From NCBI RefSeq assembly GCF_023272795.1, contig NZ_CP096829.1:4588001-4652000 (forward strand): DNA of 64,000 bases, read 5' to 3'. The stretch is from Flavobacterium humidisoli. GTDB taxonomy: Bacteria > Bacteroidota > Bacteroidia > Flavobacteriales > Flavobacteriaceae. The position numbers and the translations under genes were made by a program. The notes beneath the pieces are model-generated. The model saw only the letters and a list, made by a program, of their open reading frames with translations. It was not told where the DNA came from and ran no database searches. Positions 9,186-18,299 of this stretch are shown here, one piece after another. How positions within the stretch are numbered: the stretch's first letter is position 1; each line of letters begins with the position of its first letter.

Positions 9186-10246
9186 AGCCCGTATTCGTTA
9201 AGAATATCGGCAATTTTAACCGGCATTCCAGTTTGCAAAGATTTGTCCATTGCTTGTAATAAAGCTACGGTTCCAATTCCTTCTTCCATGTTTGGATAGG
9301 CTTCGAAATTCTGTTCGATACTGTCTACAAAATATTCTAAATAATTCTGATATTCTCCGCCGTGATGACTTTGCCCTTCAAAACGGAAATAATACTTTAA
9401 AGTGCTATCTCCCCAAGTAACCACTTTTTCCTCACCAGTTTTATCGGTAACCGCATAACGCAATTCGTGATAATCAGCTTGGCTTGCTCCTTCTGTTGCT
9501 CTTAAAATGGTACTCATTCCGCTATCGCGTTGCGCTGGCTGCGTTGGTGAAGTATAAACACCGCTTACACGTGCAATTCTACCGTCAGTTGCTTTGAAGA
9601 TAAAATGCATCGTATCTTCATTTTTCAATCCAGCTGATTGTCCGTTAGCGCTGATCATTCCGTAACCCATTACTTCCTGAATATTTGGAAGATACCATCT
9701 GATGAAATCTACAGGATGGCTCAAACCTCCGTACAACCATTTAAATGACTGTAATAAAGACCATTCTTTCTTTAAAAACCATCTGTGATCGGCATGATAT
9801 TGCGCTTCAATTGTAATTAAATCTCCAATTAATCCTGCTTCGTAATCGGCTCTTTGTCTTTTGGCTGGTTCGAAGAAACGGGAACTTTGTCCAATGAAAA
9901 CCTTTTTTCCTGTTGATTTACTTAATTCTAATAATTCTTTAGCATCAGATAAATCATCAATAAACGGTTTTGTACAAACGACATGTTTTCCACTTAATAA
10001 CGCTTGTTTTACGTGTTGTGCGTGTAAATAATCTGGCGTATAAATCGCGATAATATCAATTGATGCGTCGTTTAATAAATCATCGTAATTGGTTGTGTAC
10101 GAATGAAAATCGAATTCTTTTGCTCTCTGATTACAGATTTCTTCGTTTCTGTCGCACACTTTTACAAGTTCTAATTTTGAACTCTCCAAAGCCGCCGACA
10201 TTGTGCTTCGTCCCTCTCCAAGTCCCAGAATGGCTATTTTTAACAT
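9182..10246 (-). CDS. Gfo/Idh/MocA-family oxidoreductase
   Basis: An NAD(P)-dependent sugar dehydrogenase-like protein. I place the start at 10246 (MLKIAILGLGEG), not at the upstream ATG at 10285, because the Rossmann dinucleotide motif begins at once there and the upstream 13 residues are polar. Residues 1-120 form the Rossmann domain; the usual EKP motif appears as VVCTKPFIDD. The C-terminal domain has HADHRWFLKKEWSLLQSFKW and GGLSHPVDFIRWYLP. Length (354 residues) is normal. It forms a coupled pair with the SSS transporter. The substrate is unknown. Confidence 0.88.
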   Translation of the reverse strand: MLKIAILGLGEGRSTMSAALESSKLELVKVCDRNEEICNQRAKEFDFHSYTTNYDDLLNDASIDIIAIYTPDYLHAQHVKQALLSGKHVVCTKPFIDDLSDAKELLELSKSTGKKVFIGQSSRFFEPAKRQRADYEAGLIGDLITIEAQYHADHRWFLKKEWSLLQSFKWLYGGLSHPVDFIRWYLPNIQEVMGYGMISANGQSAGLKNEDTMHFIFKATDGRIARVSGVYTSPTQPAQRDSGMSTILRATEGASQADYHELRYAVTDKTGEEKVVTWGDSTLKYYFRFEGQSHHGGEYQNYLEYFVDSIEQNFEAYPNMEEGIGTVALLQAMDKSLQTGMPVKIADILNEYGL

Positions 10247-10280
10247 GGTTGTTATTTTAGGTTTTTGATAGTTTTTTTCC

Positions 10281-10388
10281 GCCACGAATTCACGAATTTT
10301 CTTTTTTAAATCTTTGCGCTTATTTTTTCGAATAATTCGAATTAATATTCCGTTTAGATTGTAAAAAAATAATTCGTGAATTCGTGGC
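10281..10388. repeat. Inverted repeat with 18-nt perfect arms
   Basis: The arms gccacgaattcacgaatt (10281-10298) and aattcgtgaattcgtggc (10371-10388) are exact reverse complements. The element lies between two leftward genes and leaves only a few bases before the stop of the upstream gene. It may act as a transcriptional or processing hairpin. Confidence 0.8.
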
Positions 10389-10396
10389 TATCTTTT

Positions 10397-12904
10397 TTAT
10401 TTCGTTTCTACTTTGTTTAAGAAAATCCAAGTCTCGTCTGGTTTTGTGCCATCGATGCCACTTTGGTATTTTTTCATTAAAGCATTCCAATCGTCTACAC
10501 GAGGATTATTTTGTGTTGTTTTCGGATTCAGCTTATCCAGATTTTCACCTTTCGGAATACTGATTACCAAGATTAATTGTCTGTCTTTTTTGAAAACCTG
10601 CAATTGCTGGAAATCGGCATTACAGAAACCTTTTGCTACTTCTGGCCATTTTTCAAATTGCGTTTTATGATACTCTACATATTCTTTCTGCAGTTTTTCA
10701 TCAGCAGGAAGATTCGCTGTTAAAACCACATTTTCCCAATCTGATGCTGGTTTAGAATCTTTACATCTCTCGAAGTTTTGGAAATCGTAAACCAGATCTT
10801 CATAGATTTTAATTTCTAAAGAAGGAAAAGCGCCCGCCAGTTTTCGTTTTGTTCTTTCCGGCTGATTCATTTTTCCGTAAATAACCAAATGATTTTTCCA
10901 TTGGTACAATTCCTGACCCACGATTCTAAATCCTGTCAAAGTCGATTTGATTTTTTCGATATCAAAATCAGAACCTATTAATTCGATTACATACGGTTTT
11001 GGCATTTCCTGCAATCCCCATTTTTCATCGATTACAACTTCTTTTTCTAAATCTTTGTAAGGCGCTCTAATTCCCGCAGCATCTTTAATTTTAGTACTTA
11101 CATAAGGATCATTGTGTTCCCAAATATTTCCTTTTGGACCATTATGGTTTTTAAGGATTTTCTTTTCGGCAATCCAGTTGTTTTTAATCGTAAAACCTTC
11201 AGAACCTTCATCAGTATACAAATACAACCATAAAAACGGATCATGAGCGTACGGACTGTTGTAAACTTTATCAATATAGTTTTCTTCAATACGGCTTCCT
11301 GGTTGTGCAGAAAGCGTGTAGATTCCTGCTACATCGTGTAAATGTTTCGCGTAATGATGAATTTTATTTCCTAGAATTTTGTTGTTCTGCATCACGTTTG
11401 GCGTGTGCGTCCAACCCCAGCCCATTGCCATTCCAGAGTACGATACATCTGAAATTTCGTTATGTTCGATCGTAATATTTCGAACGAAACCAGCACTGAT
11501 TCCCAAAGTTCCCCAATCTTCATTGGTTACGTTTGTGATTAAGTTATCAGCAATTACTTCATCAGAACACATTTCTCTCTCATCTTTTATGATTAAAGGC
11601 AAATGCGCTTCAAAAGCTTCTTCGGAGAAAATGCCGACATTGATGGCACTTCCGCCAATATCTTTAAATAAATTTCCTTTTACGGTATTGTGATTTGTTC
11701 CTTTATTTAAATCCAAACCAGTCGAAGCCAAATGCTCAAAACGGCAAGATTCAAACTGAATATTATTCGAATAATTGACTTCAACTGCTGCACGAGGTCT
11801 TCCAACCCAAGCTTGATTTTCTAAATTTGCCTGATTTGGAGTTCCAGGCTGTTTCAATTTATAAGCGTCTAACAAATACAAACCAGACTGTAACGGCACA
11901 TGACCTTGCTGCGAAGGACGAAGCCAGTTACTGTATTGAAATGAAATTCCTTTAAATCTAAAATGATGCACAGGAGAATCGATTGTTCCTTTTACTTCAA
12001 CTAAATTTTCTAAAACCGGAGCTGTAACCGTTACCGAATTAATCTCTTCACCAGCTCTTGGAATGTAATAGATTTTGGCATTTTTCTTGTCTAAATACCA
12101 TTCTCCTGGTTCGTTTAAAAGTGAAAAAGCATTGTTTAAGAAGTAAGCAGAATTTCCGTTGTTTTTAGAAATCCATGGTGCAGGCCACGGATGCTCACTT
12201 TGAATACGGCTTTCTGGTTCTTCAAATGAAAGTTTCGCACTGTCTTTTTGTACTTCAATATTTTTGATACGCAAGTTGGCATTTGACCACCATTGTACAA
12301 TAAACATTTCCATTCCCGGTTCGAATTTAACCGATTTATCTTTAAACGGAATCCAACAAGTTTGCTCTTCGTGATTCCATGATAGAATACGCTCCATTGT
12401 AGTTCCTTCAGTATTTTTAGCTCGTACGGCTTTTTTACCATTTACCCACAATTGTCTGTAATCGATAATGCTTCCTGCTTTTTTCGGAGCATCGGCGACC
12501 CAAACCGAACCTTTTTTAAGCCCGTTGATAACAGTTGTCGATTTTGACCAGTTTTTGATTTCGATTCCACCACTAATAATTGGTTTTGCATTTGCATCAG
12601 CTTCAATTGTGGTTGGACTTTCTGCTGTTCCGGAATCTTCAGGTCTTACAAATAAAGGTTCGTTTAAGTAATACGTTCCGTTCATGACAATGATACGAAT
12701 CCCGTCTTTTACTGATGAATCTTTTAAACGACGAAGTTCTCTGGCTTTTCGCATCGCCATGTGAACCGTTGCCAGCGGACTTTCTTTTGTTCCTGAGTTT
12801 TTGTCGTTCCCTTTCGGGGAAACCCAAATTTCAGCCGCATTTGCCGAAATTGCAAATACCATTAAAAAAACAATCAGTAATTTGTTGAAAGGAATTAGTC
12901 GCAT
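10397..12904 (-). CDS. Secreted beta-helix glycosidase (GH141-like) fused to an L-rhamnose/L-fucose mutarotase domain
   Basis: An 835-residue exported protein (signal peptide about 1-23). Residues about 25-600 form a right-handed parallel beta-helix beginning EIWVSPKGNDKNSGTKESPL, with repeated strand motifs such as NTVKGNLFKDIGGSAINVG and ITIEHNEISDVSYSGMAMG. This is the layout of GH141 alpha-L-fucosidase/xylanase-type enzymes and related lyases. Residues 738-835 (nt 10400-10693) match the RhaM/DUF718 mutarotase pattern: YVEYHKTQFEKWPEV, then NNPRVDDWNALMKKYQSG and DETWIFLNK. The preceding 100 residues (about 637-737) may be a second, degenerate ferredoxin-like copy. A hydrolase and an anomer-converting domain on one exported chain is unusual. 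The gene is divergent from the GH28 gene across a 441-bp control region. Confidence 0.75.
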   Translation of the reverse strand: MRLIPFNKLLIVFLMVFAISANAAEIWVSPKGNDKNSGTKESPLATVHMAMRKARELRRLKDSSVKDGIRIIVMNGTYYLNEPLFVRPEDSGTAESPTTIEADANAKPIISGGIEIKNWSKSTTVINGLKKGSVWVADAPKKAGSIIDYRQLWVNGKKAVRAKNTEGTTMERILSWNHEEQTCWIPFKDKSVKFEPGMEMFIVQWWSNANLRIKNIEVQKDSAKLSFEEPESRIQSEHPWPAPWISKNNGNSAYFLNNAFSLLNEPGEWYLDKKNAKIYYIPRAGEEINSVTVTAPVLENLVEVKGTIDSPVHHFRFKGISFQYSNWLRPSQQGHVPLQSGLYLLDAYKLKQPGTPNQANLENQAWVGRPRAAVEVNYSNNIQFESCRFEHLASTGLDLNKGTNHNTVKGNLFKDIGGSAINVGIFSEEAFEAHLPLIIKDEREMCSDEVIADNLITNVTNEDWGTLGISAGFVRNITIEHNEISDVSYSGMAMGWGWTHTPNVMQNNKILGNKIHHYAKHLHDVAGIYTLSAQPGSRIEENYIDKVYNSPYAHDPFLWLYLYTDEGSEGFTIKNNWIAEKKILKNHNGPKGNIWEHNDPYVSTKIKDAAGIRAPYKDLEKEVVIDEKWGLQEMPKPYVIELIGSDFDIEKIKSTLTGFRIVGQELYQWKNHLVIYGKMNQPERTKRKLAGAFPSLEIKIYEDLVYDFQNFERCKDSKPASDWENVVLTANLPADEKLQKEYVEYHKTQFEKWPEVAKGFCNADFQQLQVFKKDRQLILVISIPKGENLDKLNPKTTQNNPRVDDWNALMKKYQSGIDGTKPDETWIFLNKVETK

Positions 12905-13345
12905 TATTCTATTTTTTACTTTTTATGTATTAAAATTATCAGTTAACAAATTTAAATCCCTTTAAATTTTACATCTTAAATTATTTTAACACTTAAATTA
13001 AATATTTGGCACAATTTAATTGAACATAAAAAACTACGCATCCTGTACCTTCCTGTATCATGAGCCAACATCATATTTTATTGGCATTTACCCAAAATTC
13101 AGCAACAAATAATAATCTAAATTTGATATTTAAAAAAGATCAAATTCATAAAATATCTGTCATAAACTAATGAAAATTGTCATTTCATAATATTTTTTTA
13201 ATAGATTTGTGTAATCGATTACATTTAACTATTTCAAATTATAAATGAATAATTTTATTTATTGAATAAAAATTTCGCTGATAAAAAATTGAATTAACAG
13301 TAAATCGATTTCTCAAAAAAGACTTTTAACTATAATACAATACGA
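12905..13345. other. Divergent control region between the beta-helix fusion gene and the GH28 gene
   Basis: This 441-bp AT-rich stretch holds no gene. Apart from the promoter/operator at 13202-13223, I see no long repeat of the kind that fills most other gaps here. It must carry promoters for both divergent genes. Confidence 0.6.
13202..13223 (+). promoter_or_regulatory. -7 element abutting a LacI-type operator palindrome
   Basis: TAGATTTG (13202-13209) is an exact TAnnTTTG -7 element. It is followed at once by the perfect 14-nt palindrome tgtaatcgattaca (13210-13223). The central CG within an even palindrome is typical of LacI-family operators. It would cover the expected transcription start of the pectinase genes at 13346 and 15024, which suits repression relieved by a sugar. 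No LacI-family gene is present in the window. Confidence 0.6.
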
Positions 13346-15010
13346 ATGAAAACTAACCGAATTAACCATTTATGTGTCGCCCTCACATGTTTTGCTTTAA
13401 GTTTTAATACTACTATTGCGCAAAAATCTGCTGATACGTATAAAAACATTGAATTTAAAATGTCTGAAGTCCAAGAGCCAATTATTCCGCAAAACAGTGT
13501 GAATATAAAAGACTTTGGAGCAATAAATGGAGGTTATGTTTTAAACACAAAAGCTTTTGCAGATGCGATTGATGCGCTTTCTAAAAAAGGTGGAGGAAAA
13601 CTAATTATTCCTCCAGGAATTTGGCTTACAGGACCGATTATTTTAAAAAGCAATATCGAACTTTATGCAGAAACTGGCGCTTTGATTAAATTTTCTACTG
13701 ACAAATCTTTATATCCAATCATCGAAACCAGCTTTGAAGGTTTAAATACTTGGCGATGCATTTCTCCTATTTATGGTAAAAACCTAGAAAACGTAGCTTT
13801 TACAGGAAATGGCGTTTGGGATGGTTCTGGCGAAGCTTGGAGACAAGTTAAAAAGAGCAAATTGACAGACGAGCAATGGAAGAAATTTGTAGCTTCTGGG
13901 GGAGTTTTAAACGAAAAGAAAGACAGCTGGTATCCTTCTGAACAATATTTAAAAGGTGCAAAAGGCGCAGATCAAAATGTTCGTCCTGATTTGAAAACTA
14001 AAGAAGATTTTGAGGCGATTCACGATTTTCTTCGTCCGGTTTTGGTGAGCATTCAAAATAGTAAACGAGTGATGTTTGACGGACCCGTTTTTCAAAATTC
14101 TCCTGCTTGGAATATTCATCCTTTATTAATTGAAGATTTAATTGTGAGAAATGTAACCGTTAGAAATCCGTGGTTTTCTCAAAACGGTGACGGACTTGAT
14201 GTGGAATCTTGTAAAAATGTTGTAATCGAAAATTCAAGTTTTGATGTGGGTGACGATGCGATTTGCATTAAATCTGGAAAAGACAAAGATGGACGCGACA
14301 GAGGTGTTCCTTGCGAAAATATTATTGTAAAAAATAATATCGTGTATCACGGTCACGGCGGCGTAACGGTTGGAAGTGAAATGTCTGGCGGTGTGAAAAA
14401 CCTCCACGTTTCAAACTGTACTTTTATGGGAACTGATGTTGGACTTCGTTTTAAAAGTACACGCGGACGTGGTGGTGTTGTAGAAAACATCTTTATTTCT
14501 GACGTTTTTATGACTGATATTCCATCTCAAGCGATTTCTTTTGATTTGTATTATGGAGGAAAATCTATCGCTGAAACGTTAGCAGAAGGCGGAAATACCG
14601 TTACAACGAAATTAGTTCCTGTAAACGAAGAAACACCTCAATTTAAAAACATTTCAATCAAAAATATTACGATTAGAGGCGCTCAACAAGCCGTGTTTTT
14701 ACAAGGTCTTCCTGAAATGAATTTAGAAAATATTGAGATTTCAAACTTGATTGCAAAATCACAAAAAGGCTTTTCAATCATTGATGCTAACGGAATTAAA
14801 ATCAACAATGCAAAATTAGATATCGAAGCTAAAAACGCATTTGAAATGTACAATGTTCAAAACCTTTCTTTAAAGAGTGTAGAATTTAATCCTGGTTCAG
14901 CAAACACCATTACAATTGATGGTGGAGTAACTAAAAATATCGATTTAAGTGGTTTATCTAAAACGACTACGGTTGGAAAAGATGTTCCAAAGAAAGCGGT
15001 AAAATTCTAA
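13346..15010 (+). CDS. Polygalacturonase, GH28, secreted
   Basis: A 554-residue exported protein (signal peptide about 1-25, ending TIAQ) predicted to hydrolyse alpha-1,4-galacturonosyl bonds of pectin. The pectin-type beta-helix starts at NIKDFGAINGG (53-63). All four GH28 active-site blocks are visible: NGDGLD (280-285), GDDAICIKSG (302-311, holding the paired catalytic Asp), GHGG (336-339) and RFKSTRGRGG (368-377). An insertion around residues 165-230, rich in Lys and acidic residues, is seen in exo-acting family members, so exo-polygalacturonase activity is plausible. It is followed 13 bp later by a PL10 pectate lyase, almost certainly in one transcript. Confidence 0.92.
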   Translation: MKTNRINHLCVALTCFALSFNTTIAQKSADTYKNIEFKMSEVQEPIIPQNSVNIKDFGAINGGYVLNTKAFADAIDALSKKGGGKLIIPPGIWLTGPIILKSNIELYAETGALIKFSTDKSLYPIIETSFEGLNTWRCISPIYGKNLENVAFTGNGVWDGSGEAWRQVKKSKLTDEQWKKFVASGGVLNEKKDSWYPSEQYLKGAKGADQNVRPDLKTKEDFEAIHDFLRPVLVSIQNSKRVMFDGPVFQNSPAWNIHPLLIEDLIVRNVTVRNPWFSQNGDGLDVESCKNVVIENSSFDVGDDAICIKSGKDKDGRDRGVPCENIIVKNNIVYHGHGGVTVGSEMSGGVKNLHVSNCTFMGTDVGLRFKSTRGRGGVVENIFISDVFMTDIPSQAISFDLYYGGKSIAETLAEGGNTVTTKLVPVNEETPQFKNISIKNITIRGAQQAVFLQGLPEMNLENIEISNLIAKSQKGFSIIDANGIKINNAKLDIEAKNAFEMYNVQNLSLKSVEFNPGSANTITIDGGVTKNIDLSGLSKTTTVGKDVPKKAVKF

Positions 15011-15023
15011 AATCTTAGTTGAT

Positions 15024-16205
15024 ATGTTCAAAGTAAATTCCGCAACGAGTTCTAAATTGCTTTTATCAGCTTTTTGTACGCTTTCATTTGTATGCTCGAA
15101 TGCGCAATCAAGTGAAATCAGTACAAAACCTTTTACAGACGGCACAAATCATTGGTATTTTATTAAAGATCCGAGCAATATCATAAATCCAGTTCCGAAT
15201 CAGCCTAAATATGCTGAAACGGATTATACCAAAATCGCCGATAATATTCTGTATTTCCAGCGTGACAATGGCGGATGGCCAAAAAACTATGATATGAAAG
15301 CCATTCTGACTCCACAGCAGATTGACAGTGTGGTTAAGACAAAATATATTGAGCATACTACTTTTGATAATGAAACGACTTATACTCACATTCATTATCT
15401 GGCACAAGTATATACGCTTACAAAAGATTCGAGACATAAAGATGGCGCTTTAAGAGGAATAAATTTCATTATAAAAGCACAGTACTCAAACGGAGGCTGG
15501 CCACAATATTTTCCTTTAGAAAAAGGCTACAGCCGTCATATTACTTTTAATGATGGAGCATATATGGGAATCATGAATCTGTTAAAAAAGATTGTAAATA
15601 ATGATTCAGAGTATGCTTTTATAGATGCCAAAACCAGAAAAAAAATAACTACAGTCTACCAAAAAGGACTGGATTGTATTTTGAAAATGCAGATTAAGGA
15701 CAATGGAAAATTAACCGCTTGGTGTCAACAGCACGATGAAATAACACTTGAACCTGCCTGGGCACGCAAATTTGAACCGCCAAGCATCTGTAATGCAGAA
15801 AGTGTTGATGTTGTTTTATTTTTAATGGACATTGATAATCCAAATGAAAAGATTATTAATGCGGTGCAAAGCGCTGTAAAATGGTTTCAGGATTCTAAAA
15901 TATACAACACTAGAATCGAGAGTTTTGAAGCTCCAGAAATGACATCCAAATACAAGAAAATCAAAAATGATGTAAGAGTTGTACACGATACTACTGCACC
16001 GCCAATTTGGACTCGCTATTATGAACTTAAAACTCATAGACCTTTGTTCTCTGACCGTGACAGCGAATTTTTATATTCACTAGCAGAAGTAAGCCGTGAA
16101 AGAAGAACTGGTTATGCTTGGTACACGGATAAACCTGAAAAAGTTTTAAAGAAATATCCAGCGTGGCAGAAGAAATGGGCACCGGAAAATGATGTTTTGA
16201 AATAA
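15024..16205 (+). CDS. Pectate lyase, PL10, secreted
   Basis: A 393-residue exported protein (signal peptide about 1-28, ending SNAQ) predicted to cleave homogalacturonan by beta-elimination, giving unsaturated oligogalacturonides. PL10 signatures are visible: QRDNGGWPKNYDM (79-91), QYSNGGWPQYFPL (153-165), ITFNDGAYMGIM (173-184), and WCQQHDEITLEPAWARKFEP (233-252), which lies in the substrate-binding toroid. Length is normal for the catalytic module alone. It is the second gene of a two-gene operon with GH28, both aimed at galacturonan. Confidence 0.92.
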   Translation: MFKVNSATSSKLLLSAFCTLSFVCSNAQSSEISTKPFTDGTNHWYFIKDPSNIINPVPNQPKYAETDYTKIADNILYFQRDNGGWPKNYDMKAILTPQQIDSVVKTKYIEHTTFDNETTYTHIHYLAQVYTLTKDSRHKDGALRGINFIIKAQYSNGGWPQYFPLEKGYSRHITFNDGAYMGIMNLLKKIVNNDSEYAFIDAKTRKKITTVYQKGLDCILKMQIKDNGKLTAWCQQHDEITLEPAWARKFEPPSICNAESVDVVLFLMDIDNPNEKIINAVQSAVKWFQDSKIYNTRIESFEAPEMTSKYKKIKNDVRVVHDTTAPPIWTRYYELKTHRPLFSDRDSEFLYSLAEVSRERRTGYAWYTDKPEKVLKKYPAWQKKWAPENDVLK

Positions 16206-16297
16206 TCTTTAGTTCAGTCGTTGCGAGTAACGAAGCAATCTCAATAGAGTAATCCGTAATTAATATCACCAATTTTTGTCGATCCTTGCCTGCGATT

Positions 16298-16388
16298 TCA
16301 AACATAACCCGTGGTTTCAACCACGGGAACACAATTCTAGACGTGGTAACATTGCGTCCTCGTGGTTGAAACCACGAGCTATGTTTGA
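16298..16388. repeat. Long inverted repeat of the 'ggtttcaacc' family
   Basis: The left arm (16298-16327) and right arm (16359-16388) are 30-nt near-perfect complements. Each arm is itself a small palindrome (cgtggtttcaaccacg). Related copies occur at 57185-57284 and, as a single hairpin, at 7452-7485. It lies in the convergent gap after the pectate lyase. Confidence 0.8.
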
Positions 16389-16441
16389 CAAGTTTATGAG
16401 TAAAATCTTTATCAAAGTTTAAAAACAAAAACAAAAAAAAA

Positions 16442-16469
16442 CGTGAATTAATGATTCACGCTTTTTTTT
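16442..16469. terminator. Bidirectional terminator
   Basis: The hairpin cgtgaat-taatg-attcacg (16442-16460) has an A-run on its left and a T-run on its right. It lies between convergent genes ending at 16205 (+) and 16489 (-). Confidence 0.8.
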
Positions 16470-16488
16470 ATAAATGTAAAATTAAATA

Positions 16489-17325
16489 TTAATTATTTAA
16501 ATTGTAGAACGAATTCGCATTCTCAAACCAAACTTTATTCTGGTCTTCAATTGAAAATCCTGAAATATAATCTTCTAAAATTTTTACCACTTCATTATAA
16601 TCCGAAGCTACATTAAGAACCGGCCAATCTGATCCGTACATTAATTTATCGATTGAAAAGTTTTCAAAAATTACATCTAAATACGGTTTTAAATCTTCTG
16701 GTTTCCAATTTTTCCAGTCGGCTTCGGTAACCATTCCTGAGATTTTACACCAGACATTGTCGTACTTTGCAATTTCTTCAATGCCGCTTTTCCAAGAATA
16801 AATAGTTTCTGATTTGATGTTTGGCTTTGCTATATGATCGATTACAAACTTTTGGTTTGGAAAATCTTTTACCAAACTTATAGCTGCCGGCAATTGACGT
16901 TCGAAAATCAATATATCGTACGTATAATCAAATGGCTTTAAAGCCGCTATTCCTCTTCTAAAAGCTTCTCCATACATAAAATCATCTGGCTCTCCTTGAA
17001 CAACATGTCTAAATCCTTTAAGCTTTTTTTGGTCTGAAAAGAAGTCTAAACGTTCTTCGATATTTTCATTTCGTAAATCTACCCAGCCGACAACACCTTT
17101 TATGAAATCATTTTTTGAAGCCAAATCCAATAAAAAATGAGTTTCTTCTTCAGACTGACTTGCTTGAACTGCCACACAGCCTTCAAACTGATTAGCTTTT
17201 AATAATGGCTGTAAATCTTCAGGAAGAAAATCTCGCTGAATATTTTGCATCGTTTCGTCAATCCAGCTGTCTCGAACGGGATCAAACTTCCAAAAATGCT
17301 GATGGGAATCTATTCTTTTACTCAT
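16489..17325 (-). CDS. Amidohydrolase-family sugar lactonase (L-fucono-/L-rhamnono-lactonase-like)
   Basis: A 278-residue cytoplasmic metal-dependent hydrolase. It opens with RIDSHQHFWKFDP (HxH metal ligands at residues 8 and 10), typical of the COG3618 lactonase group. Later it has FVIDHIAKP with a further His and LMYGSDWPVLN with the conserved metal Asp. Close family members open L-fucono-1,5-lactone or L-rhamnono-1,4-lactone to the acid. It is the last gene of the leftward deoxy-sugar oxidation set, 6 bp after the SDR gene. Whether fucose or rhamnose is the natural sugar cannot be decided from sequence alone; the FucP-type permease nearby favours fucose. Confidence 0.82.
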   Translation of the reverse strand: MSKRIDSHQHFWKFDPVRDSWIDETMQNIQRDFLPEDLQPLLKANQFEGCVAVQASQSEEETHFLLDLASKNDFIKGVVGWVDLRNENIEERLDFFSDQKKLKGFRHVVQGEPDDFMYGEAFRRGIAALKPFDYTYDILIFERQLPAAISLVKDFPNQKFVIDHIAKPNIKSETIYSWKSGIEEIAKYDNVWCKISGMVTEADWKNWKPEDLKPYLDVIFENFSIDKLMYGSDWPVLNVASDYNEVVKILEDYISGFSIEDQNKVWFENANSFYNLNN

Positions 17326-17331
17326 ATCTTT

Positions 17332-18129
17332 TTAATTAACATCGCTGATTAAAGCGCGGTCTAAATGTACGTAACCTCCATCCACAAAAACAAATTGTCC
17401 TGTAGTATGTGATGATTTTTCTGAAATGATAAAAAGTGCCGTATCTGCAATTTCCTCTGTTTTGGTCATTCGGCTTTCTAACGGAATACTTTTATTGATT
17501 TTATTCAAAACTGTTTCGCCGTCTGGCAATGTTTTAATCCAATCTTCGTAAGCAGGTGTATAACTTTCAGCAATAATAATCGCATTTGAACGGATTCCAA
17601 ACTGAATCAAATCTACTGCCCATTCTCTCGTTAATCCCAAAACCCCGCCTTTCGCAGCAGCGTAACCTGAAGTGCCGCCCTGCCCTGTTAAAGCTACTTT
17701 TGAGCCAATATTTAAGATGTTTCCTTTTGATTCTTTCAAATATGGAAGCGCATATTTAGCCAATAAAAAATAACTTACTACATTCAATTTCAAAGAATTC
17801 ATAAAATCTTCGTAGCTAGAATCTAATCCTGCACCGTCATTTACACCAACATTATTAATAATAGCATCGATTCTGCCATATTTTGCTGCGATTACTTTTA
17901 CAGCATTTTCTATTGCCACAGGATCGGTTACGTCAGTTTGTACAAATAAAGAATTAACGCCTCTTTTTTGAAGTCTTTCTACGTATTCGAAACCTCTTGC
18001 ATTTCTGTCAACCAAAACCGGAATTGCGCCTTCATCTGCTAGTCTGTTAACGATCGTTTCTCCAATACTGCCTTCCTTTCCAGCCGAACCAGAAACAACA
18101 ACTATTTTATTTTTTAAGTTTAAATCCAT
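17332..18129 (-). CDS. Short-chain dehydrogenase/reductase for a sugar or sugar acid
   Basis: A 265-residue SDR enzyme. The cofactor motif is VSGSAGKEGSIGE (glycine-rich), followed by NNVGVNDGAG and the catalytic pattern NIGSKVALTGQGG...GYAAAKGG (Ser, Tyr, Lys). In known L-fucose and L-rhamnose oxidation pathways an SDR either oxidises the sugar to its lactone or oxidises the 2-keto-3-deoxy acid at C4. With a Zn-dependent dehydrogenase next door, the two enzymes probably share these steps, but which does which is not visible. It lies 6 bp upstream of the lactonase gene and is separated from the ADH gene by a hairpin repeat. Confidence 0.85.
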   Translation of the reverse strand: MDLNLKNKIVVVSGSAGKEGSIGETIVNRLADEGAIPVLVDRNARGFEYVERLQKRGVNSLFVQTDVTDPVAIENAVKVIAAKYGRIDAIINNVGVNDGAGLDSSYEDFMNSLKLNVVSYFLLAKYALPYLKESKGNILNIGSKVALTGQGGTSGYAAAKGGVLGLTREWAVDLIQFGIRSNAIIIAESYTPAYEDWIKTLPDGETVLNKINKSIPLESRMTKTEEIADTALFIISEKSSHTTGQFVFVDGGYVHLDRALISDVN

Positions 18130-18151
18130 TTTTGTGGTTATTAAAGATTTA

Positions 18152-18297
18152 TTTTAAACACATAGAAACATAGTTTTTAAAGATGAATAAAGGCGTTTCA
18201 CTTGCATTAACACACATAGCTATGTGTTAAGAAACTAGTTTCTTTTTTATTCTCTTTTTATAACACAAAAAATCTATGTTTCTATGTGTTAGAAAAA
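18152..18297. repeat. Intergenic inverted repeat inside the oxidation gene set
   Basis: The arms at 18152-18178 and 18267-18297 (containing 'acacatagaaacatag' and its complement) flank a perfect 16-nt palindrome acacatagctatgtgt (18212-18227). It is the same element type as the inner unit at 4862-5005. It fills the gap between the ADH and SDR genes and ends within a few bases of the ADH stop. Confidence 0.85.
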
Positions 18298-18299
18298 AA

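Noticed and set aside
16027..16434. Leftward 135-residue open frame
   Set aside because: It overlaps the end of the pectate lyase gene and a long inverted repeat; composition is not protein-like.
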